A DNA stretch of 64,000 nucleotides from Allobosea psychrotolerans (GTDB taxonomy: Bacteria; Pseudomonadota; Alphaproteobacteria; Rhizobiales; Beijerinckiaceae). This document shows positions 57,841 to 64,000 of this stretch, piece after piece. Position 1 is the first letter of the stretch. Every line of letters starts with the position of its first letter. The stretch spans positions 1-64,000 of the forward strand of contig NZ_PQFZ01000002.1 in the NCBI RefSeq assembly GCF_002917105.1, read 5' to 3'. Under the pieces are notes generated by a model, which was given only the letters and a program-made list of their open reading frames with translations, ran no database searches and was not told the origin of the DNA. Position numbers and translations under genes: made by a program.

Positions 57841-58043
57841 TGCCCTATGTCAATCTCCAGATCACCAAGGGCGCGACCCGAGAACAGAAGGCGGAGATCG
57901 TCAAGGCGTTCACCGACACGCTGGTGCGCGTGCTCGGCAAGAACCCCGCGAATACGCATATCGTGATCCAGGAGATCGAGCGCGAGAATTGGGGCCATGC
58001 CGGCGCCCTTGTCGACAAGCCGCGCGAGCCGGGAAAGGCGTGA
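57840..58043 (+). CDS. 4-oxalocrotonate tautomerase-family protein within the suf operon
   Basis: A 67-residue protein. It begins MPYVNLQITKG, so after removal of Met the N-terminus is Pro, the catalytic base of the tautomerase superfamily. An Arg in GATREQKAEI and the ENWGHAG segment near the end support the 4-OT fold. The ATG overlaps the sufD TGA by one base (TGATG) and sufS starts only 1 base after its stop, so it is firmly inside the suf operon. Its job in Fe-S assembly is not known; keto-enol tautomerisation near PLP chemistry is one idea. Confidence 0.88.
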   Translation: MPYVNLQITKGATREQKAEIVKAFTDTLVRVLGKNPANTHIVIQEIERENWGHAGALVDKPREPGKA

Positions 58044-58044
58044 C

Positions 58045-59283
58045 ATGAACGCGATGGCGAAACCTTACGACGTCGAGGCGGTCCGCAAGGATTTCACCAT
58101 CCTGTCGCGAGACGTCTACGGCAAGCCATTAGTCTATCTCGACAATGCGGCCTCGGCGCAGAAGCCCGAGGTCGTGATCGAGGCGATGACGAAGCTGATG
58201 CGCGAGGACTACGCCAATGTCCATCGCGGCCTGCACTACCTCGCCAACGCCTCGACCGAAGCCTATGAGGCGGCCCGCGAGAGCGTCCGGCGCTTCCTCA
58301 ACGCGGCGCATCTGGAGGAGATCGTCTTCACGCGCTCCTCGACGGGCTCGCTGAACACGGTCGCATCCTCGCTCGGGCGCTACCTGAAGATCCAGGAGGG
58401 GGACGAGATCATCCTCTCGATCCTGGAGCACCATTCCAATATCGTGCCCTGGCACTATTGGCGCGAGCGGCAAGGCGCCGTGATCAAATGGGCTCCGGTC
58501 GACGAGGACGGCAATTTCCTCGTCGAGGAGTTCGAGAAGCTGATCACGCCGCGGACCAAAGTGGTCTCGCTGACGCATATCTCGAACGCGATCGGCACGA
58601 TCGTTCCGATCGCGGAGGTCGCGGCGATCTGCCGGGCCTACAAGATCCCGCTGGTCGTCGACGGCAGCCAGGGCGCTGTGCATCTGCCTGTCGATGTGCA
58701 GGCGCTGGGCTGCGATTTCTACTGCTTCACCGGGCACAAGACCTACGGGCCGACCGGCTCCGGCGTGCTCTGGGGCAAGCGTGAGTGGCTGGAGAAGCTG
58801 CCGCCCTATGAAGGCGGCGGCGAGATGATCGTCACCGTCAGCGAGGACGCGATCACCTATAATGATCCGCCGCACCGCTTCGAATCCGGCACGCCGGCGA
58901 TCATCGAGGCGGTCGGGCTGGGCGCGGCGCTCGACTACATGATGGCTCTCGGCCGCGAGAACATCGCAGCGCATGAGGCAAGCCTCAACGACTACGCCAT
59001 GAAGCGGCTCGGCGAGATGAACTCGATCCGCATCTTCGGCAAGGCCCGGCAGAAGGGCGCGATCGTCGCCTTCGAGATGAAGGGCGCCCATGCCCATGAC
59101 GTCGCGACCGTGATCGACCGGTCCGGTGTCGCGGTTCGGGCCGGCACCCATTGCGCCATGCCGCTTCTGGCCCGATATGGAGTGACATCGACCTGTCGTG
59201 CTTCATTCGGGCTCTACAACACGCTCGAGGAAGTGGATAAGCTGGTCGAAGCCCTGCGGAAGGCCGAGACGCTGTTTGCGTGA
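58045..59283 (+). CDS. sufS: SufS cysteine desulfurase
   Basis: A 412-residue class II PLP desulfurase. LVYLDNAASAQKPEVVIEAM, YANVHRGLHYLA, HHSNIVPWHYW, DGSQGAVHLPVDV, the PLP Lys in FTGHKTYGPTG and the active Cys in STCRASFGLYNT are conserved. It supplies persulfide to SufB, usually through SufE or SufU; neither is present here. The ATG at 58045 directly follows the tautomerase stop. It is likely the main suf desulfurase. Confidence 0.95.
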   Translation: MNAMAKPYDVEAVRKDFTILSRDVYGKPLVYLDNAASAQKPEVVIEAMTKLMREDYANVHRGLHYLANASTEAYEAARESVRRFLNAAHLEEIVFTRSSTGSLNTVASSLGRYLKIQEGDEIILSILEHHSNIVPWHYWRERQGAVIKWAPVDEDGNFLVEEFEKLITPRTKVVSLTHISNAIGTIVPIAEVAAICRAYKIPLVVDGSQGAVHLPVDVQALGCDFYCFTGHKTYGPTGSGVLWGKREWLEKLPPYEGGGEMIVTVSEDAITYNDPPHRFESGTPAIIEAVGLGAALDYMMALGRENIAAHEASLNDYAMKRLGEMNSIRIFGKARQKGAIVAFEMKGAHAHDVATVIDRSGVAVRAGTHCAMPLLARYGVTSTCRASFGLYNTLEEVDKLVEALRKAETLFA

Positions 59284-59311
59284 CGGCCGCTCGCCTGAAC
59301 TGGAATTAGCG

Positions 59312-59692
59312 ATGACCGATACCGCCGAGGAACTGAAGCCGAATGCGCCGACCATGGGCGCGAGCTCCAGCCTGCCGCCCGAGGAGATCGATCGGCTCAC
59401 CGACGACATCATCGCCGCGCTGAAGACTGTCTACGATCCCGAAATCCCGTCCGACATCTACGAGCTCGGCCTGATCTATCGCGTCGACATCGCCGATGAT
59501 CGCCAGGTCGCGATCGACATGACACTGACCGCGCCGGGCTGCCCCGTCGCCGGCGAGATGCCGGGCTGGGTCGAGAATGCTGTCAGCACCGTGCCGGGCG
59601 TCTCGGGCGTGACCGTCAACATGACCTTCGATCCGCCCTGGGACCAGTCGCGCATGTCCGACGAAGCGAGAGTAGCCCTCGATATGTGGTGA
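59312..59692 (+). CDS. sufT: SufT-type Fe-S assembly protein (MIP18/DUF59)
   Basis: A 126-residue protein with the MIP18 fold. The DIIAALKTVYDPEIPSDIYE start, the LGLIYRVDI strand, TLTAPGCPVAG with its conserved Cys, and VTVNMTFDPPW are hallmarks of SufT, which helps mature Fe-S proteins. It starts 28 bases after sufS on the same strand and is normally in this operon. Confidence 0.93.
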   Translation: MTDTAEELKPNAPTMGASSSLPPEEIDRLTDDIIAALKTVYDPEIPSDIYELGLIYRVDIADDRQVAIDMTLTAPGCPVAGEMPGWVENAVSTVPGVSGVTVNMTFDPPWDQSRMSDEARVALDMW

Positions 59693-59729
59693 TCTGGACG
59701 CTCTCCCGCTGCGCATGCATCATGGCATC

Positions 59730-60071
59730 ATGCGCATGACGAAGTGGGATTATGTCGCTTTTCCGATCCTGGCGGCGCTGCTGCTGGGCGTGACCTATAG
59801 CGCCTTGCGGCTTGTCGGCTTCTTTGGGCTTGGCGTTCTGGGCCTGGTCATCGGCTTCATCGCGGTGCGGATGGAGCTGGAGCGCGACGGTGCCGGCAGC
59901 AGCGATCCCACGACGCTTGCCGCGCAGTTCGAGGCGCGCGAGCGCATGTCCCGCGCGGAGCGCGCCGGCTTGCAGGCGGAGCAAGCCTTCCGGTTGAAGC
60001 CGCTTTTCGTGGCGCGGATCGTTGCAACCGGCTTCGTCATTCTCGGTTTTGGGCTCCATTTCCTGCTCTGA
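59730..60071 (+). CDS. Small membrane protein after sufT
   Basis: A 113-residue protein with two N-terminal hydrophobic segments (VAFPILAALLLGVTYSALRL and GFFGLGVLGLVIGFIAV), a charged middle (FEARERMSRAERAGLQAEQ) and one C-terminal segment (IVATGFVILGFGLHFLL). No family is recognised. The ATG at 59730 or 59736 starts it; an ATG at 59715 is also in frame. It begins 37 bases after sufT and may be the last gene of the suf transcript. Confidence 0.6.
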   Translation: MRMTKWDYVAFPILAALLLGVTYSALRLVGFFGLGVLGLVIGFIAVRMELERDGAGSSDPTTLAAQFEARERMSRAERAGLQAEQAFRLKPLFVARIVATGFVILGFGLHFLL

Positions 60072-60160
60072 TCGATCGCATTCGCTTTGTTCATTTCTGC
60101 AAGCCGCGAAACGATGGCATCTGAGGCTGGGGCCTGATCCTGCCCCCGCCGGAGCCAGCC

Positions 60161-61048
60161 ATGCGCAAATACGCCTATGAGACCGTCGACGTCTTCACCG
60201 AGACCCGTTTCGGCGGAAACCAGCTCGCCGTCTTCACCGATGCGCGCGGTCTCTCGGACGCCGAGATGCAGTCGCTTGCGGCGGAGATGAACTATAGCGA
60301 GACGACCTTCGTCCTGCCGCCGAGTGACCCCGCCAACGACGCCCGCGTGCGCATCTTCACGCGCAAGCATGAGATGCCGTTCGCCGGGCATCCCAATGTC
60401 GGCACCGCCTTCGTCCTGGCCCGCCATGGGCGGGATCGCGACGGCGTGCTGCGCTTTGAAGAGTTGGCCGGGCCGGTCGAGGTCAGGATCGCCGGCGACG
60501 CAGAAGGCGAGGTCCAAGGCGCCACCATCGCTGCCCCCCAGCCTCTCTCCACGGGGATCGAGTTGCCGGTCGAAGGCATCGCAGCCTGCGCCGGCCTCCA
60601 GCCCTCTGATATCGTGGTCGCCAACCATCGCCCGGTCCGCGCCTCGGTCGGCGTTCATTTCGTCCTCGCCGAGGTCGCGGCGGACGCCTTGTCGAAGGCG
60701 CAGCCGGATATCGCGGCCTTCCGGGACCTGCGTGACGCGACGCCCGCTCTGGAAGGCCGGCTCTCGCTGTTCATCTATGCCCGTGACGGCGCCACCATCC
60801 GGGCGCGGATGTTCGCGCCGCTCAGCGATACCTGGGAGGATCCCGCAACCGGCAGCGCCAGCGCCACCACGGCCGCGCTCCTGCTATCCCTTCAGGGCGG
60901 CGAGATGGCGGAGTTCACGCTGACGCAGGGCGTCGAGATGGGGCGGCCGAGCCTGCTCAAGCTCAAGGCCTGGCGTGCGCCCGACGGTATCCGCGCCACG
61001 GTCGGCGGCTCCTGCGTGCCGGTGCTGCGCGGCGAGGCGCTGCTTTAG
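60161..61048 (+). CDS. PhzF-family isomerase-like protein
   Basis: A 295-residue diaminopimelate-epimerase-fold protein of the PhzF group. TETRFGGNQLAVFTDARGLS, AAEMNYSETTFVLPP with the catalytic Glu, MPFAGHPNVGTAFVLA, and the DPATGSASATTAALLL motif are all conserved. Isomerase or hydrolase activity on an unknown small molecule is expected. No phenazine genes are near. It starts 89 bases after the membrane protein. Confidence 0.93.
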   Translation: MRKYAYETVDVFTETRFGGNQLAVFTDARGLSDAEMQSLAAEMNYSETTFVLPPSDPANDARVRIFTRKHEMPFAGHPNVGTAFVLARHGRDRDGVLRFEELAGPVEVRIAGDAEGEVQGATIAAPQPLSTGIELPVEGIAACAGLQPSDIVVANHRPVRASVGVHFVLAEVAADALSKAQPDIAAFRDLRDATPALEGRLSLFIYARDGATIRARMFAPLSDTWEDPATGSASATTAALLLSLQGGEMAEFTLTQGVEMGRPSLLKLKAWRAPDGIRATVGGSCVPVLRGEALL

Positions 61049-61144
61049 AGCGTTTTCGAGCGAAGTGGACACCGGTTCGCGTGAAGAAAACGCTTTAAAA
61101 CAAGGGGCTCGAGCATCGGCCCGAAAAGTGGGAACCGGTTTTCT
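61049..61144. repeat. Two adjacent rhizobial intergenic repeat units
   Basis: Unit one (61049-61094) is bounded by AGCGTTTTC and GAAAACGCT, with the core GAGCGAAGTGGACACCGGTT. Unit two (61123-61143) has GAAAA and TTTTC around GTGGGAACCGG. Unit one matches 44615-44652 inverted; unit two matches the repeat at 23500-23548. It begins 1 base after the PhzF stop. Confidence 0.8.
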
Positions 61145-61166
61145 GGAGAAGCCGACGCAGAATCAA

Positions 61167-61217
61167 AGCCCTACGGCATCAGACCGAATACGGTAGTCGG
61201 TCTGATGCCGTAGGGCT
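61167..61217. terminator. Perfect 21-bp inverted repeat between convergent genes
   Basis: Positions 61167-61187 and 61197-61217 are exact reverse complements, with a 9-base loop (ATACGGTAG). It lies between the convergent phzF-like and mmcQ/yjbR-like genes, so it may be a bidirectional terminator, though no T run follows. A perfect arm of this length is exceptional and may rather reflect a mobile or regulatory palindrome. Confidence 0.6.
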
Positions 61218-61247
61218 GTCCATCGTTCGGGCGCAGTTCTACGCGAT

Positions 61248-61622
61248 TCAAGCCTCGAGGCCGAGCTCCGCGCGGGCGCGTTTGCTCAGCTTGGCGGCGA
61301 TCAATCTGTGGCTCTCGCGCAGATAGTCCAACAAGACCTCATCGGGCATGCCCTCGTCGGTTTGACGCTGGATCCAGCTCATGCCGCGCGAGGCGAGGTA
61401 GGGGGCCGGCCGCAGGCCGGGCTGCTCCTTCAGGATGTCGTAGCTCGCCCAGGAGCATTTGAAGGTCACCGCGAAGGTCTCGCCCGCGCTCTCCCTGGCG
61501 ATGGCGAAGACCTTGCCGCCGACCTGGCCGCCGACCTTCCAGACATGGGCGTCGCCCCATTGCACGACATGGCTCGTGGCGGGGAGGGTGGCGCAGAAGG
61601 CGTCGTATTCGGCGAGCGTCAT
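61248..61622 (-). CDS. MmcQ/YjbR family protein
   Basis: A 124-residue protein of the MmcQ/YjbR family, which adopts a CyaY-like fold. HVVQWGDAHVWKVGGQVGGK, FAVTFKCSWASYDIL, GLRPAPYLASRGMSWIQ and DEVLLDYLRESHRLIAAKLS are typical. Its role is not established. The ATG at 61622 fits the family; the longer in-frame start at 61751 is rejected. It follows the Ldh gene by 19 bases on the same strand, as an operon. Confidence 0.9.
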   Translation of the reverse strand: MTLAEYDAFCATLPATSHVVQWGDAHVWKVGGQVGGKVFAIARESAGETFAVTFKCSWASYDILKEQPGLRPAPYLASRGMSWIQRQTDEGMPDEVLLDYLRESHRLIAAKLSKRARAELGLEA

Positions 61623-61641
61623 CGTCGTTGCGCTGCCCTGT

Positions 61642-62715
61642 TCAATAGCTCTCGGCGTCGATGCTGAAGCGCTTCGCCGCCGCACCGATCTGCGACCAGG
61701 TCTCGTCGTCGAGCGGAATGCCGGCCTTGGCCCGTTCGATCCGCGTCGCACGCTCCTTGTCGCCTGGCGCGAGGACGGGATTGGCCTCGTCCTGCGGTTT
61801 GGCGGCGCGCACGAAGGCGAGGTAGCTTTCGATCCGGCTCTTGCGCAGCGAAGCGTCGGGCTCCAGCCGCGCGGGGTCGATCAGCACGCCGAAGAGCGAG
61901 TTGATGATCCAGCTCTTCTGCGGCTTCTCATCGATGCGCGCGGCGCCCATCAGCCCGGCCGAGAGCAGTTCCGCGATCAGTGAGAGGCCTGCACCCTTAT
62001 GGTCTCCGAAAGGCAGGAGCGCGCCCAGCGGCAAGTCCGGGATGGCGTGCTGGAAGACGTGCTTGGGGTCGGTGGTCGGCCGGCCCTCGCCGTCGATGAT
62101 GTAGCCCGGCGGCACCTGGACGCCCTTGTTCAGCGCGACGCGGGCCTTGCCATGGGCCATGCGGCTGGTGGCGAAATCGAGGATGATCGGATCGCTCCCC
62201 GGCACCGGAATGCCGATCGCGTGCGGGTTGGTGCCGAAGCGCGCTTCCTTGGCAGCGAAGGGGGCGACGATCGGCGCACGGCCGGCGACATTGACCCAGA
62301 ACAGCGAGATCAATCCAGCCTCGGCGGCGATCTCGGCATAATGGCCGATGCGGCCGATATGGTGGGAATCGAGCAGGTTCAGGATGGCGACGCCGCCGGC
62401 AATCGCCATTGCCCCGGCCTGCTCGACCGCATTGCGGGCGGCGGGCTGGCCGAGCGCGACCTGGGCATCGACGATCAGGAAGGGAGCGGCATCGAGCCGG
62501 GCATGGGGCCTGGATTGCGGCTTCAGATTGCCGTCGGCCAGCGACTGGAAATAGAGCGGGATCATCCCGACGCCATGGCTGTCATGGCCGCTCAGATTGG
62601 CGAGGACGAGATGGTCGGCGGTCTCCTGCGCCTCGGCCTCCGTCCAGCCGGCCTTGGTGACCATGTCGCGGACAAGGGCGCGGAGCGCTTCGGGGCGGTG
62701 CGTGCGGTAGGTCAT
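61642..62715 (-). CDS. Ldh-family (malate/lactate/ureidoglycolate-type) oxidoreductase
   Basis: A 357-residue NAD(P)-dependent dehydrogenase of the MDH/LDH-like YlbC/YiaK family. HDSHGVGMIPLYFQSL, LNLLDSHHIGRIGHYAEIAA, FGTNPHAIGIPVPG and LILDFATS-like IILDFATSRMAHGKARVA are conserved, and the catalytic His is likely within DSHHIGR. It acts on a 2-hydroxy acid; the substrate is open. The ATG at 62715 matches the family start; 62751 would add 12 residues. Confidence 0.92.
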   Translation of the reverse strand: MTYRTHRPEALRALVRDMVTKAGWTEAEAQETADHLVLANLSGHDSHGVGMIPLYFQSLADGNLKPQSRPHARLDAAPFLIVDAQVALGQPAARNAVEQAGAMAIAGGVAILNLLDSHHIGRIGHYAEIAAEAGLISLFWVNVAGRAPIVAPFAAKEARFGTNPHAIGIPVPGSDPIILDFATSRMAHGKARVALNKGVQVPPGYIIDGEGRPTTDPKHVFQHAIPDLPLGALLPFGDHKGAGLSLIAELLSAGLMGAARIDEKPQKSWIINSLFGVLIDPARLEPDASLRKSRIESYLAFVRAAKPQDEANPVLAPGDKERATRIERAKAGIPLDDETWSQIGAAAKRFSIDAESY

Positions 62716-62898
62716 CGTCTGTCGTCTTCGTCCCATTGTCGAGGTGGCCACAGTGCATGAGCGGGCGCTTCACGCAATGCGCGCAGTGAAAGGGCGGCCG
62801 TGCACTCCGGCATCTCGACGTTGCGCTCACCAATCCTTATGTTGTGGGCAGCAATCTTGCTTCATCGGGCCTTGAACCCGATCGAGGAGGGACGACGA

Positions 62899-63294
62899 AT
62901 GTTTTCGATTCCGGGCCTGAAGGTGGTCTCCCTGACCGACGCGGCCGCCTCGCGCATCCGCGAGATCATGGCGCAATCGGCGCTCGATAACCCCGACGCT
63001 CCGGCGCTCGGCCTGCGGGTCGGCGTCAAGAAGGGCGGCTGCGCCGGCATGGAATACACCTTCGAGGTGGCGCGCGAGACGGCCAAGGGCGACGAGGTCG
63101 TCTCCGAGAAGGACGCGACCGTGATCGTCGACGCCAAGGCCGTGCTGTTCCTGCTCGGCACCGAGCTCGATTTCAAGACCGATCGCTTCTCCTCGACCTT
63201 CGTATTCAACAACCCGAACCAGGTCTCGGCCTGCGGCTGCGGCGAATCGGTCGAGATCAAGCCGCGCGCCGAGAGCGCGCTCGCGGCGCACTGA
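62899..63294 (+). CDS. sufA: A-type Fe-S carrier SufA/ErpA
   Basis: A 131-residue carrier of Fe-S clusters. The three invariant Cys are present: one in KKGGCAGMEYTFE and two in ACGCGESVEI. The start at 62899 has GAGGAGGG 6 bases upstream. It stands about 3.2 kb after sufT, separated by genes on both strands, so unlike in many relatives it is not in the suf transcript. The TfoX-domain gene begins 10 bases after its stop. Confidence 0.93.
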   Translation: MFSIPGLKVVSLTDAAASRIREIMAQSALDNPDAPALGLRVGVKKGGCAGMEYTFEVARETAKGDEVVSEKDATVIVDAKAVLFLLGTELDFKTDRFSSTFVFNNPNQVSACGCGESVEIKPRAESALAAH

Positions 63295-63304
63295 GCCCGC
63301 AGCG

Positions 63305-63664
63305 ATGGATGTCGAAGGCATCCGCGAGCTTTTTGCAGATATTCTGCCGGTACGGGTGCGCAGGCTGTTCGGCGGCCTCGGCATCTATGACGGCGAGATG
63401 ATCTTCGCCCTGGTCTTCAAGGGTGACATCTATCTCAAGACCTCGCCCGCGACGCTGGAGCGCTTCGTTGCCGCGGGCTGCCGGCCCTTTACCTATGAAG
63501 CGCGCAGCCGTGAGCGTGCGCTCGGCTATTGGAGCCTGCCGGATGCCGCACTGGATGACCCCGACACGTTGAGAATCTGGACGAATCTCGCGCGCGAGGC
63601 GGCGCGGCAGAAGGCTTCCCGCCTCAAGCCACGCGGCTCAAGGCTTCGAGCGCCTCTTCCGTGA
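63305..63664 (+). CDS. TfoX N-terminal domain protein
   Basis: A 119-residue protein with the TfoX N-terminal domain: FGGLGIYDGEMIFALVFKG and YLKTSPATLERFVAAGCRPF then ALGYWSLPDAALDDP. The usual C-terminal domain of competence regulator TfoX is missing, as in many short homologues. The TfoX_N fold may bind small molecules or regulate genes. The end overlaps the convergent GGDEF gene by about 40 bases. Confidence 0.85.
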   Translation: MDVEGIRELFADILPVRVRRLFGGLGIYDGEMIFALVFKGDIYLKTSPATLERFVAAGCRPFTYEARSRERALGYWSLPDAALDDPDTLRIWTNLAREAARQKASRLKPRGSRLRAPLP

Positions 63665-64000
63665 CGGTGCGGTTGCGGCCGTCGCGCTTGGCCTGCATCA
63701 GGGCCTGGTCGGCGCGGTCGACCAGAGACCCGGCGGTGTCGCCGCGACGATAGCCTGCAACGCCGAGCGAGATGGTGATGCGGCCGAGATTCTCGTTGGT
63801 CGAGCGCTTCACCAACTCGCGTGTCAGCAGGGCCTGGCGCACGGTCTCGGCGCCGAATTTGCCGGCGACCAGATCGGACTCCGGCAGGATGATCGCGAAT
63901 TCCTCGCCGCCGAAACGGGTGATCACCGCCTTTTCCTTGAACTTGTCCTTCATGGTGCGGGCGACGAGGCGCAGCACCTGATCGCCGGTGAGATGGCCAT
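63624..64000 (-). CDS. GGDEF-domain protein, C-terminal part (runs off the edge)
   Basis: The leftward frame is open to the right edge of the window and encodes the C-terminal part of a diguanylate cyclase domain. The active-site loop RFGGEEFAIILPE is intact (GGEEF), preceded by HLTGDQVLRLVARTM and followed by ITISLGVAGYRRGD and the family end RADQALMQAKRDGRNR. It should make cyclic di-GMP; an N-terminal sensor part lies beyond the window. The 3' end overlaps the TfoX-domain gene. Confidence 0.9.
   Translation of the reverse strand, partial: GHLTGDQVLRLVARTMKDKFKEKAVITRFGGEEFAIILPESDLVAGKFGAETVRQALLTRELVKRSTNENLGRITISLGVAGYRRGDTAGSLVDRADQALMQAKRDGRNRTVTEEALEALSRVA

Overview
The window is GC-rich chromosomal DNA of an alphaproteobacterium, most likely a Hyphomicrobiales member near Bosea. 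The support is the gene order rne-amiC-PBP1A-prfB, a suf operon behind an Irr-type box, an NDUFA12 homologue, class II RNR, a ROSE thermometer in front of hsp20, and the intergenic palindromes typical of rhizobial-type genomes. The genus call is inference; the class call is firm. No rRNA, tRNA or CRISPR array was seen.

Left part, about 1-17.8 kb, reads as accessory DNA for stress and DNA repair. It opens with the last codons of an IS481-family transposase. Then come a VIT/CCC1 metal transporter, small hypotheticals leading into a UvrD/Rep-type helicase, an AbgB-like M20 amidohydrolase, an orphan acyl carrier protein, two small proteins, and two hsp20 genes behind an RpoH-type promoter and a ROSE-type RNA thermometer. 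An MFS transporter, a GT4 glycosyltransferase and a GDE-type glucosidase follow. A leftward group DUF72-UdgX-DUF763, with msrA upstream, looks like a repair locus: the UdgX homologue keeps its KRRIH motif but has no cysteine at all, and the DUF72 ribosome-binding site lies inside a perfect 18-bp hairpin. A hydrolase and a short xth (exonuclease III) remnant close this part.

Middle part, about 17.9-35.9 kb, is mostly housekeeping: nrdJ, a lipoprotein translationally coupled to NDUFA12, an isochorismatase-like gene and mntH placed between NDUFA12 and DUF2155, then aat, accC-accB, aroQ, a DsbA-family protein, an aminotransferase and a large MscS-type channel. An argC copy with different-looking codon choice lies between two terminators; the one upstream follows an arginine-codon-rich short ORF and a competing hairpin, which makes it a candidate attenuator.

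Right part, about 35.9-64 kb: rne, amiC, a PBP1A, prfB with the RF2 +1 frameshift, an M23 peptidase, bcp, an AsmA/YhdP-like envelope protein, tyrS and a hydrolase. Then comes the iron-sulfur assembly operon: cysteine desulfurase, sufB, sufC, sufD, a tautomerase, sufS and sufT, with sufA placed about 3.2 kb further on after a membrane protein, PhzF, MmcQ/YjbR and an Ldh-family oxidoreductase. The window ends with a TfoX-domain protein and the C-terminal part of a GGDEF protein. At least two families of palindromic intergenic repeats are scattered through the region, and one supplies the C-terminus of a coding gene.
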